Assembly: GCA_005881495.1 (NCBI GenBank)
Contig: VBHI01000167.1
Span: 1-23,418, forward strand
Source of the DNA: Chloroflexota bacterium
Lineage (GTDB): Bacteria; Chloroflexota; Ktedonobacteria; Ktedonobacterales; Ktedonobacteraceae
Length of the DNA stretch: 23,418 nucleotides
Direction of reading: 5' to 3'
Numbering within the stretch: the first letter of the stretch is position 1; each line of letters opens with the position of its first letter. The position numbers and the translations under genes were made by a program. Below the pieces are notes generated by a model that saw only the letters and a program-made list of their open reading frames with translations, was not told the origin of the DNA and ran no database searches. Of the stretch, positions 1 to 6,091 are shown piece by piece.

Positions 1-102
1 GGCCACCGTGAAGCAGTGAACAGTGTGGCGTGGTCGCCGGATAGATATCACATAGCCTCGGCGGGTGTAGATACTACAGTGCAGGTGTGGTTGATGCTTT
101 GA
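1..102 (+). CDS. WD40-repeat protein, C-terminal end (partial)
   Basis: Frame 1 is open from the first base and stops at TGA 100-102. The 33 visible residues read GHREAVNSVAWSPD...IASAGVDTTVQVW followed by LML. This is one complete WD40 blade: GH start, VAWSPD, IASAG, D-T-T-V-Q-VW. WD40 proteins form beta-propellers used as interaction scaffolds; in this kind of bacterium they are often fused to kinase or NB-ARC domains, but the upstream part is outside the window. The protein ends three residues after the last VW, as expected when the final blade closes the propeller. Nothing can be said about the N-terminal domains. Confidence 0.85.
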   Translation, partial: GHREAVNSVAWSPDRYHIASAGVDTTVQVWLML

Positions 103-254
103 TAGTGCGCCCTTTAATAGTGAGAAAGATTGCTCCAAAAAGGGCCGTTCTTGGACAACGGGATGAGGACCACGCAGCAGGCGTCAACAGCGGCACTCGT
201 TGGGGTCTGAAGCCTGCGGGCAAACGTTGGGCTACTGCCAACCACACGAGGTTG

Positions 255-380
255 ACCGACCAGTCCTGCGCCCTGTATGCGCGTGGCATGACGACGCGCG
301 ACATCCAGGCACAACTGCAATTATATAGGGGTCTGCATATCCAATCCTGCTTTTTGTACGCTAAAGATGTCGTCAAGGGA
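255..380 (+). pseudogene. Degenerate IS256-type transposase scraps
   Basis: In one plus frame the translation contains DQSCALYARGMTTRDIQAQL, which closely resembles the N-terminal LYAKGMTTRDI region of IS256 (mutator) family transposases. About 25 codons downstream in the same frame IQSCFLYAKDVVKG looks like a second, more decayed copy of the same motif. Nothing else of a transposase is recognisable: no DDE residues and no terminal repeats. The rest of the 103-537 gap contains only spurious overlapping frames and a terminator. I read this as transposon debris between the WD40 gene and the converging hydrolase operon. The motif match is from memory of the family, so the call is moderate. Confidence 0.5.
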
Positions 381-443
381 GCGAGGCCGGAATTCTGTAC
401 GCTAAGCCAGGCGCGCGTGAAGGAGACCTGTCTTCTCCAAGAG

Positions 444-473
444 AAAAATGCTCCTTGCAACAAACAAGGAGCA
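444..473 (-). terminator. Rho-independent terminator of the marR-hydrolase operon
   Basis: Read on the minus strand, TGCTCCTTG pairs perfectly with CAAGGAGCA (9 bp) across a 7-nt loop and is followed at once by TTTTTCTC. It lies about 65 nt downstream of the stop codon of the last hydrolase gene, so it plausibly ends transcription of the unit that begins with marR. Confidence 0.75.
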
Positions 474-537
474 GAAGAGCGGCGCTCTTTCACGTCCAGA
501 TGCAGGAGCAGGGTTGCACACTTTGCGATAAGGAGCA

Positions 538-1467
538 CTAGTGCTTCGTCGTGACTGGGACTGAGAGCAAGAGGCGAGCGACTTCCTCAGGACCATCTAA
601 CTGCGGCCAGTGTCCTTTGTGCAGCAGGAACAGCTCGGAAGTGGGAAACGCTTCGTGGAACTGTTCAGCCACCCCTGGATTCAGATAGGGATCACCCGCT
701 CCAAAGATGATGCGGACGGGCCGATCAAAGGTCTTGAGGAGAGGCAAGCGTTGCGTATCCGCTCGCAGTGTCGCTTGTAAGTCACTCGTCAGGGCGATGA
801 AAGCCGGGAAGGTGCTCGGTGTGCCTGCAAACTGGTGCAAAACTATTGGCAGCAGTGTTCCTTGCTCCGGAGCCCCCGCGCCAAACTGTTCCCCCTGCCA
901 TCTGAGGAGCCACTGGGCCACATTCGGTTCTTGAGCCATAGCCCGGGCCAGGGTTGCATGGGCCGGGTCGGCAAAGAGAGCAATGAACTCGGGGAAGCGC
1001 AAGGTTGGTGCCTCGGCATAGTAGGTGTTGAGTAACACCAGCGCGGATACGCGCTCGGGATGGTCGAGGGCCCAGTTGATCGCCACCGGGCCGGAGGCAT
1101 CATGAGGCACCAACACGACCTGCTCCACCTCCAGGGTGTCGAGCACTGCCTGCAAATCCCCCTCTTGCTGTTTGGAGGTGTAGGAGTAGTCTATCGGTTT
1201 ATCAGAAGTTCCCCAGCCTAGAAAGTCGAAGGTGATGACCTGGCGATCACCCAGATACGGGATCAGGCGATCGTAGATGTGCAAGTTATCGGGAAAACCG
1301 TGCATGAGGACGAATGCGGGACCCGTCCCGGCATAGTGGCGGGCAGAGATCGCAGAGGCTCCACGAAGGATTCTGTGCTCGGTGTATGAGCGTTTCTGGA
1401 CCGTACTGGTTGGCCTCTCTTCTGGTGTATGTGATGCATGCTGTGGTGTGTGTTCTGAGGTATTCAT
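538..1467 (-). CDS. Alpha/beta hydrolase, haloalkane dehalogenase/epoxide hydrolase-like
   Basis: The protein has 309 residues and a complete alpha/beta hydrolase fold. The oxyanion motif HGFPDN is at 56-61 and the segment FDFLGWGTSDKP at 80-91. The nucleophile elbow PHDASG places Asp123 as nucleophile, as in haloalkane dehalogenases (HDWG) and epoxide hydrolases. The acid is Asp259 in GAGDPYLNP and the base His286 in GHWPQLDGPE. An Asp nucleophile argues against an esterase. The true substrate (halide, epoxide or other) cannot be read. The ATG overlaps the stop of the DUF302 gene by 4 bp (ATGA), with AAGGAG upstream, so the two are probably translationally coupled. The first 25 residues are polar and low complexity. 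It is similar end to end to the hydrolase two genes upstream, which suggests a local duplication. Confidence 0.88.
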   Translation of the reverse strand: MNTSEHTPQHASHTPEERPTSTVQKRSYTEHRILRGASAISARHYAGTGPAFVLMHGFPDNLHIYDRLIPYLGDRQVITFDFLGWGTSDKPIDYSYTSKQQEGDLQAVLDTLEVEQVVLVPHDASGPVAINWALDHPERVSALVLLNTYYAEAPTLRFPEFIALFADPAHATLARAMAQEPNVAQWLLRWQGEQFGAGAPEQGTLLPIVLHQFAGTPSTFPAFIALTSDLQATLRADTQRLPLLKTFDRPVRIIFGAGDPYLNPGVAEQFHEAFPTSELFLLHKGHWPQLDGPEEVARLLLSVPVTTKH

Positions 1468-2045
1468 TGTCTTTCTTTTCTCCTTGTGTCTTCTCCTTGG
1501 ATGTCACCGTCAGTGCCGCCGATGTCAGAGTGTGACTCCTGCCCACCTCCTGACGCCTTAGCTACCAGTTCTTCCAGCTTTTGCTCCACCAGCTGTGCGA
1601 CCGGTGCAATTTCAGGGTGTGGATACTGGGCAAGCTGCGAGGTGAAGCGTTCATAGGCGACAACAGCGTTGCCTGCACGATTCTCGTACACCACCAGCCG
1701 CAGTGGCGCATATAAGGCAGCTTCTGGTGCGTGTTCGATCATCTGAATGGCAAGCAGCGGGTTGCCAATGGCATACTGGGTTGCTCGCGTGGGTTTGCCT
1801 GAAAGGCGGAGCAAGGCTCCTGGTTCGATCTTACTCAAGATGGTAAAACCGCTTGTTCCAAGCTGCTGCTCGACGATCTGGACTGCTTGCTCCCAGGATG
1901 CATTGGGCGTGATCAATGCTCGCGCACTATTCTCCCAGTCTGCTCTCAGGCCCAGTTGCGCTTCAAGCGCTTCAATCACCTGTTCATACGATCGGTCTGA
2001 TGCGACGACAATGTGCTCAATGGTGATCTGAGTCGTTTGTCTCAT
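1464..2045 (-). CDS. DUF302 domain protein
   Basis: The protein has 193 residues. The region around 70-150 (FTILSKIEPGALLRLSG... then YAIGNPLLAIQMIEHAPEAA and APLRLVVYENRAG) matches the DUF302 pattern: an alternating sheet, the conserved GNPxLA and a final VYE-type strand. DUF302 is a small soluble domain of unknown biochemical role, often found with redox or detoxification genes. The N-terminal 55 residues contain a related-looking SYEQVIEALEAQLG helix, and the C-terminal 35 residues are charged and probably disordered. AAAGGA precedes the ATG. The gene sits between two paralogous hydrolases and overlaps the next one by 4 bp, so it belongs to the MarR-linked operon. Its role there is unknown. 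Confidence 0.8.
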   Translation of the reverse strand: MRQTTQITIEHIVVASDRSYEQVIEALEAQLGLRADWENSARALITPNASWEQAVQIVEQQLGTSGFTILSKIEPGALLRLSGKPTRATQYAIGNPLLAIQMIEHAPEAALYAPLRLVVYENRAGNAVVAYERFTSQLAQYPHPEIAPVAQLVEQKLEELVAKASGGGQESHSDIGGTDGDIQGEDTRRKERQ

Positions 2046-2123
2046 GGCTTTGTCATTCCTTTCTCGACTTACGCGCGTCCTGCTGGCAAACAGACCAGCG
2101 TTCGACCGTGATCTCTCTCCCTC

Positions 2124-3008
2124 TTATGCCTCATGCGCTAGAGGGGTAGAGAGGAGAAGGTGGGCTACCTGCTCTGGCTCATCGATCTGAACATAGTGAT
2201 ACGCACCAGGCAGGAGGAAGAGCTCGGACGTTGGAAACAGTTCATGAAAGCGTCTGGCCACGCCGACATTCAAGTACGGATCGCTCGCGCCGAAGATGAT
2301 GCGCACTGGTGGTCTGAACGCGTTCATCTGCGGGATCCTCTTCGTCCGATCTCGCACGGTGAAGAGGAGATCCTCATTCAGGCGAAAGAAAGCGGGTTGG
2401 GCACTGGGCGTGGCAGCAAATTGTTGATAGAGCAAGGGCAGGAACTCCTCACGGTCTTCTGCCTCTCGCATGAATCTGCCGACCTGCCACCAATACATCT
2501 TGCGGAAGAGCAAATTGTGAAAGGCTTTCGAGACGGCGCGCGCAACGTTTCTCACCAGAGGGGTGGAAAAGAGCAAGATGGCTTCCGGTGGTCGTAACGT
2601 GGGCATAATACAATAGTAGGTATTCAACAACACGAGTGCTGCGACCCGATCAGCATGTGCAAGCGCCCAATCAATGGCTGGTGGACCAGAAGCATCGTGG
2701 GCCACCAGCACCACCTGTCGGAGGTGCAACTGCTCAATCACGGCGTCGACATCCCCTACTTGATTTGCTGCGGTATAGGGGTACCCGGCGGGCTTATCGG
2801 AGGCGCCCCACCCAAGAAAATCAAACGTCACGACCCGGCGTGGGGGAGAGAGCCAGGGAAGGAGACGGTCGTAGAGATGCAGAGTGTCTGGAAAGCCATG
2901 CATCAAGACGATGGCAGGCTCCTCCCCGGGATACTCGCGCGCATAAATGTGATAGGGACCGCGCTGTACGACATGTTCAGTGTAGGATAAGGTTTGCTCT
3001 TTGAGCAT
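2124..3008 (-). CDS. Alpha/beta hydrolase, haloalkane dehalogenase/epoxide hydrolase-like
   Basis: I use the ATG at 3008 because GAGGAGGAACCT lies directly upstream; a longer in-frame start at 3047 would have to be read through a palindromic operator. This gives 294 residues. The motifs are those of the paralogue: HGFPDT at 37-42, FDFLGWGASDKP, nucleophile Asp105 in AHDASGPP, acid Asp243 in GASDPYLN and base His271 in AYHYVQIDEPE. The cap region is rich in aromatics (RKMYWWQVGRFM), which suggests a hydrophobic substrate pocket different from that of the paralogue. It is the first structural gene after marR, 48 nt downstream, with a palindrome in the gap. Substrate unknown. Confidence 0.88.
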   Translation of the reverse strand: MLKEQTLSYTEHVVQRGPYHIYAREYPGEEPAIVLMHGFPDTLHLYDRLLPWLSPPRRVVTFDFLGWGASDKPAGYPYTAANQVGDVDAVIEQLHLRQVVLVAHDASGPPAIDWALAHADRVAALVLLNTYYCIMPTLRPPEAILLFSTPLVRNVARAVSKAFHNLLFRKMYWWQVGRFMREAEDREEFLPLLYQQFAATPSAQPAFFRLNEDLLFTVRDRTKRIPQMNAFRPPVRIIFGASDPYLNVGVARRFHELFPTSELFLLPGAYHYVQIDEPEQVAHLLLSTPLAHEA

Positions 3009-3024
3009 AGGTTCCTCCTCATTT

Positions 3025-3038
3025 CGTGTATATACACG
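3025..3038. promoter_or_regulatory. Putative MarR operator upstream of the first hydrolase gene
   Basis: CGTGTATATACACG is a perfect 14-bp palindrome, 16 bp upstream of the hydrolase ATG. Its inner 12 bp differ from the palindrome in front of marR only at one symmetric pair, giving the shared form G-W-GTATATAC-W-C. It also contains a TATACA that could act as a -10 on the minus strand, but no good -35 is visible. Confidence 0.6.
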
Positions 3039-3056
3039 TATTACCACAAAAAAACA

Positions 3057-3542
3057 CTAGAACGACTGGGCAAGCGTCCCTTCGTTCCTCAGGGTAAACT
3101 CCGTTGCTTTCAGTGAGGCTCGGAGCGCATGCCACTGCTCTTGCCCCAGGCGCGTGACCACCTGGTGCTGTGCTTGTTCCCAAGAGGGCAGCGCTCTTGC
3201 CAATGCCTGGCGGCCACGTTCAGTCAGCCGCACCAGGTGCCTGCGCCGGTCCGTCCCTGCCTCAACCGTGAGGAGCCCGAGGCTCTCGAGCGGCTTCAGG
3301 TTGCGCGCGAGCGTCGTGCGGTCCATGACCAGTGCCTCAGCCAGCTGCGTCACGGGTGCTTCACCCAGCAATGCAACGGCGACCAGCAGAGTGAACTGGG
3401 TTGACCGCAACCCAGTCGGCTGCAGCATCTCATCAAAGAGTTGTGTGACAGTGCGTGCTGCCTTGCGCACATTCGAGCACGCACACGTTGCCTCAATCTC
3501 AGCCAATTGAGCTGCGTTCGGTTGATGTATCTGTTCGTTCAT
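3057..3542 (-). CDS. MarR-family transcriptional regulator
   Basis: The protein has 161 residues and a winged helix-turn-helix: VTQLAEALVMDRTTLARNLKPLESLGLLTV at about 64-93, then wing residues GTDRRRHLVRLTERG at 96-110 containing the conserved DRR-R-LT-G pattern of MarR. Helices on either side (QLFDEMLQPTGL and WEQAQHQVVTRLG) would form the dimer interface. The N-terminus holds a Cys-x-Cys pair (Cys20, Cys22, in CACSN). These could make the protein redox- or electrophile-responsive, as in other Cys-based MarR regulators; this is inference. It probably represses itself and the downstream hydrolase/DUF302 genes through the two palindromes. There is no Shine-Dalgarno, and the promoter places the transcription start at or next to the ATG, so the message is probably leaderless. 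Confidence 0.92.
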   Translation of the reverse strand: MNEQIHQPNAAQLAEIEATCACSNVRKAARTVTQLFDEMLQPTGLRSTQFTLLVAVALLGEAPVTQLAEALVMDRTTLARNLKPLESLGLLTVEAGTDRRRHLVRLTERGRQALARALPSWEQAQHQVVTRLGQEQWHALRASLKATEFTLRNEGTLAQSF

Positions 3543-3548
3543 AATTAG

Positions 3549-3578
3549 GAGTATATACTCTTATTTTCATTTTGTCAA
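3549..3578 (-). promoter_or_regulatory. marR promoter with operator palindrome over the -10
   Basis: On the minus strand TTGACA (3573-3578), a 17-bp spacer and TATACT (3550-3555) form a near-consensus sigma-A promoter. The -10 lies inside the perfect palindrome GAGTATATACTC (3549-3560). The ATG at 3542 starts 7 nt past the -10, where transcription should begin. Bound MarR would block the polymerase directly. Confidence 0.8.
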
Positions 3579-3734
3579 GCCCTTCGTGGCTCAGTGGAAA
3601 GAAATGGCCTGCAGGGTGTCACGCCACATGGCTTTCCTACGCATCTAGACGCGGCTGGTTTGACCACTGTGGCTCTCAGCCTGGTCCCCTCGGCTGTGAA
3701 GAGCAAGATTCGAGAAGTTTTTTGCTGGCCAGGG

Positions 3735-3743
3735 TGTTATACT
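3735..3743 (+). promoter_or_regulatory. Extended -10 promoter for the VOC gene
   Basis: TG-T-TATACT forms an extended -10 element about 74 nt upstream of the VOC start codon. No convincing -35 is seen, which is tolerated with an extended -10. It is the best plus-strand promoter candidate in the 3543-3816 gap. Confidence 0.5.
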
Positions 3744-3816
3744 GTTTCTACGTACAAGAGGGAAACAGAAGATAGTCCCCAAGAGAGAGGAAATACAAGG
3801 AATAAGGAGGGTAGTT

Positions 3817-4200
3817 ATGTTTGAACCAAAAACAGCATTTAGCGGATTTTCGGTGAACGACCTGGCAAAAGCCAAAGAATTTTATACGCAGACTCTGGGG
3901 TTACAAGTGGTCGAAGAGGGCGTTGGGTTACGGCTTCATTTGCCTGGTGGCGGCACAGCGTTTGCGTATCCAAAGGACGATCACCAGCCAGCCACGTTCA
4001 CTCTGCTGGACTTTGTGGTTGATGACATTGATGAGGCGGTAGATGAACTGAAAAGCCGAGGCGTCAGCTTTGAGCGCTATGAAGGTCTGCCGCAAGACGA
4101 GAAGGGCATCATGCGCGGTATTTCTCAAAATATGGGGCCTGATATAGCTTGGTTTAAAGACCCGGCCGGGAATATGCTGGCAGTGTTACAGATGGGATAA
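3817..4200 (+). CDS. VOC-superfamily (glyoxalase/bleomycin-resistance fold) protein
   Basis: The protein has 127 residues and a single VOC unit. [21 protein letters not shown] opens the first beta-alpha-beta module, [19 protein letters not shown] the second, and [13 protein letters not shown] is the typical terminal strand. Two usual metal-ligand positions are not filled: the first strand has no His, and the final strand has Ala where many members have Glu. A metal-dependent glyoxalase or dioxygenase is therefore unlikely; a binding or resistance role fits better. AAGGAGGGTAGTT before the ATG is a very strong ribosome site. It begins a plus-strand group with a small membrane protein and a glutamine amidotransferase, with no terminator between them. 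Confidence 0.88.
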   Translation: MFEPKTAFSGFSVNDLAKAKEFYTQTLGLQVVEEGVGLRLHLPGGGTAFAYPKDDHQPATFTLLDFVVDDIDEAVDELKSRGVSFERYEGLPQDEKGIMRGISQNMGPDIAWFKDPAGNMLAVLQMG

Positions 4201-4239
4201 ACCAACGCCTCAATTGCCGACAAAGCGGGCAAAGATAGT

Positions 4240-4533
4240 GTGTTTTCCGGTCCACGAAGGAACAGTCTCACCTGGTGGGTGGTCTTCTCAAACCTACTTG
4301 GCTCAATCGCCTTTGGTGTGTCGGCAATCACGTCCTTTCTACGACCGAGTGGAGGAGAAATGATCAGCGCGACCGCAACCAATCTGTTTACAGCTCTGGG
4401 AGGTGCCTGTTTTTTTCTTGGCGCATTTCTTCAACTCCTGGAAACGAATCGAGAGAATGCCGAGGGGAACAGGGACAATGCTGATAACACATCTATCTCT
4501 CCAAGGGATACATCACATGTGGCAGAGGGCTAA
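4240..4533 (+). CDS. Small membrane protein, possibly YrhK-like
   Basis: This frame has two hydrophobic segments, WWVVFSNLLGSIAFGVSAI and NLFTALGGACFFLGAFLQLL, joined by a short loop. A polar Asn/Glu-rich tail follows. The GS...FG and GG...FFLGA pattern resembles the small YrhK membrane domain, but the match is loose. The GTG start is uncertain, with no ribosome site before it. The frame is open back to the VOC stop codon, only 39 nt upstream and in the same frame, so the gene may be a 5'-truncated remnant or may depend on reinitiation after the VOC gene. It ends 14 nt before the amidotransferase. Function unknown. Confidence 0.5.
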   Translation: MFSGPRRNSLTWWVVFSNLLGSIAFGVSAITSFLRPSGGEMISATATNLFTALGGACFFLGAFLQLLETNRENAEGNRDNADNTSISPRDTSHVAEG

Positions 4534-4547
4534 AAAAGGAGTTAGCT

Positions 4548-5270
4548 ATGTCAGACAAGAAACGTGTGTTGGTTCTGCAACACATCCACGAAAATCCTGC
4601 TGGCCGCGTAGGCACCATTCTGGATGAATACGAAACCTTCTATCACCTCATTCATGTCGGAAGGGATCACCTTCCTGATCCTACCAGATACGACGCGATT
4701 GTAGTTCTGGGTGGAGCAGCGCATGTTTATGACAAACACAGATACCCGTACACCGTCCACGAAGAAGCCTACCTGCATCAAGCGATCAAGCAAGGCATTC
4801 CCTATCTTGGCATGTGTCTTGGAGGGCAACTGCTTGCGAATGCGTTTCAAGCGGAGGTAAAGAAGCTGCCGCAGGCCCACATTGGCTTTATACAGATCCA
4901 TTTTAGTGAAGCGGGCAATAAAGATCCGCTCTACCAGGGCTTTGAGGGCTACCAATTGGCTTTTCAATGGCATGAGGATTGCTTCCTGCTGCCAGAGGGC
5001 GCTGTTTCATTGGCTCATCACACCCAAGGCTTCAATCAGGCTTTCCGCTATGGTGAACGAGCCTATGGACTGCAGTACCACTGTGAACTCACCGAAGATT
5101 TGCTCGACCTCTGGTTGCATGAGCCTGCTATGAAAAAGGAGTTTATCGAGACCTATGGTCTCGAGGCATATGAGAGGACAGAACGGGATGCCGTTGATCT
5201 GTTTCCAACATATGCACAGCACGCGACTATGATGCTCAAAAACTTTTTCAGACTCAGTGAAGTGATCTAA
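4548..5270 (+). CDS. Class I glutamine amidotransferase-like protein
   Basis: The protein has 240 residues and is a stand-alone GATase1 domain. The nucleophile elbow YLGMCLGGQLLA places Cys90 as nucleophile. The remaining triad is His178 and Glu180 in YGLQYHCELTEDL. VVLGGAAHVYD at 52-62 is the oxyanion/GG motif and HEEAYLHQAI the helix before the elbow. The layout is that of the GMP-synthase-type glutaminase domain encoded without a synthetase partner, a family that acts on glutamine or gamma-glutamyl conjugates. The acceptor is unknown and no synthetase is nearby. AAGGAG precedes the ATG with ideal spacing. It is the last gene of the plus-strand group and converges on a methyltransferase gene across a MITE-like element. 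Confidence 0.88.
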   Translation: MSDKKRVLVLQHIHENPAGRVGTILDEYETFYHLIHVGRDHLPDPTRYDAIVVLGGAAHVYDKHRYPYTVHEEAYLHQAIKQGIPYLGMCLGGQLLANAFQAEVKKLPQAHIGFIQIHFSEAGNKDPLYQGFEGYQLAFQWHEDCFLLPEGAVSLAHHTQGFNQAFRYGERAYGLQYHCELTEDLLDLWLHEPAMKKEFIETYGLEAYERTERDAVDLFPTYAQHATMMLKNFFRLSEVI

Positions 5271-5283
5271 ACCCACAGGCTAA

Positions 5284-5389
5284 GTGGTGCATTCGGGAAA
5301 TTCGTGGATGAGAACCACGGCCGATAAATCGGCGATGTGCACGATAAATCGGCACCTACGGTTTCCCCAGGAATTAGCGAATGCACCAC
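5284..5389. repeat. MITE-like 106-bp element with terminal inverted repeats
   Basis: GTGGTGCATTCG at the left edge is the exact reverse complement of CGAATGCACCAC at the right edge. A second partly matching stretch (GGGAAATTC against GGAATTAG) follows inside each arm. The interior has GCCGAT-AA-ATCGGC, a small palindrome, and a second GATAAATCGGC copy. It fills most of the gap between convergent genes, encodes nothing and could fold into one long hairpin. No clear target-site duplication is visible. Confidence 0.7.
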
Positions 5390-5421
5390 AAAGTAGCCTC
5401 ATTGAAATAGCAGGGAAGGAA

Positions 5422-5910
5422 TCATGGATGTGGAGGGCGAGGAGGGCGTGGAAGCCATCGCGGAACGGTGCGAAAGTATGTTTCATAGCTGGCGCCAAAT
5501 TGACTACGGAGCAATGATTCCTCGACGAATACAACAAACATGTGAAACATTCCCCAGAGCACCAGGGCATATTCGACAAGGAGGATTGAGCGGAACAAGA
5601 TAGCCTCACCGATCACCACTGAAAGTACAGCGATATACATTGGGTTGCGAACCCACCGGTACAATCCTTGAACGACCAGGACTTTTGGCGCATCAATCGG
5701 TGCGGGCGTTCCTTTTCCTATGAAGGTGAACGCTCCCGCACACCAAAGATAGAGTCCCACTCCCAGTAGCAGAGGAAGTAGACCAATCATCCAGATAGAT
5801 GGAATCCTGAGCACAAGATTCCCTGATCCCTGAAGGAGGAGCCAGGGAATGATCCCAGCAACTGTTCCAGGAACCAGGATCGAAAAAATGAGCGTTTTGA
5901 GTGCAATCAT
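5422..5910 (-). CDS. Isoprenylcysteine carboxyl methyltransferase-type membrane protein
   Basis: The protein has 162 residues and about four membrane segments: 5-27, 36-58, 93-107 and 110-130. The diagnostic motif GLYRWVRNPMYIAV (82-95) and the downstream EESLLRSQFGASYETYFRTVPRW (130-152) are hallmarks of the ICMT/PEMT group of integral-membrane SAM methyltransferases. RNPMY and Glu130/Glu131 contribute to the SAM pocket in that family. Bacterial members often have unknown lipophilic substrates. AAGGAAGG precedes the ATG and a good promoter lies just upstream, so it is monocistronic. The C-terminus ends in a Pro-rich tail (PRPPRPPHP). Confidence 0.85.
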   Translation of the reverse strand: MIALKTLIFSILVPGTVAGIIPWLLLQGSGNLVLRIPSIWMIGLLPLLLGVGLYLWCAGAFTFIGKGTPAPIDAPKVLVVQGLYRWVRNPMYIAVLSVVIGEAILFRSILLVEYALVLWGMFHMFVVFVEESLLRSQFGASYETYFRTVPRWLPRPPRPPHP

Positions 5911-5937
5911 GTATTACCTTCCTTGCTTCGTGGTTCT

Positions 5938-5966
5938 ATTCTAGGCGGTGGTTTCCGGCCCGTCAA
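5938..5966 (-). promoter_or_regulatory. Promoter of the methyltransferase gene
   Basis: TTGACG (5961-5966), a 17-bp spacer and TAGAAT (5938-5943) on the minus strand give a good sigma-A promoter. It implies a leader of roughly 20 nt that just holds the AAGGAAGG ribosome site. Confidence 0.7.
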
Positions 5967-6022
5967 GCAGGTTTTGAGGATCAGATTTCATACTCATCGC
6001 TACGCTCTTCGCAAGAATTTTT

Positions 6023-6075
6023 TTGTGAAGTTGCGAGTTTGACAGACTGCGTCTGCCAAACTCGCAACTTCACAA
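6023..6075. repeat. Near-perfect 53-nt hairpin downstream of the NB-ARC regulator
   Basis: The 19-bp arm TTGTGAAGTTGCGAGTTTG (6023-6041) is the exact reverse complement of 6057-6075. After one A/C mismatch, CAGAC/GTCTG pairs again around a TGC loop. That gives 24 pairs out of 25. It starts 16 nt past the regulator stop codon. On the minus strand the hairpin is followed by a run of A, not T, so it is not a canonical terminator for that gene, although it could stall polymerase or protect the mRNA 3' end. A small palindromic repeat element is the other reading. Confidence 0.75.
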
Positions 6076-6091
6076 GGAGGTAGTGTGATGG

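Noticed and set aside
74..538. 154-codon minus-strand frame in the first gap
   Set aside because: It overlaps the WD40 end, contains the terminator hairpin and has no ribosome site or recognised motif.
3585..3680. tRNA-like stretch containing GTGGCTCAGTGG
   Set aside because: Only the D-arm-like string is present. No acceptor stem, anticodon arm, TTC-containing T-arm or CCA can be laid out.
6023..6075. Canonical rho-independent terminator of the regulator
   Set aside because: On the minus strand the stem is followed by A, not T, so the usual terminator rule is not met.
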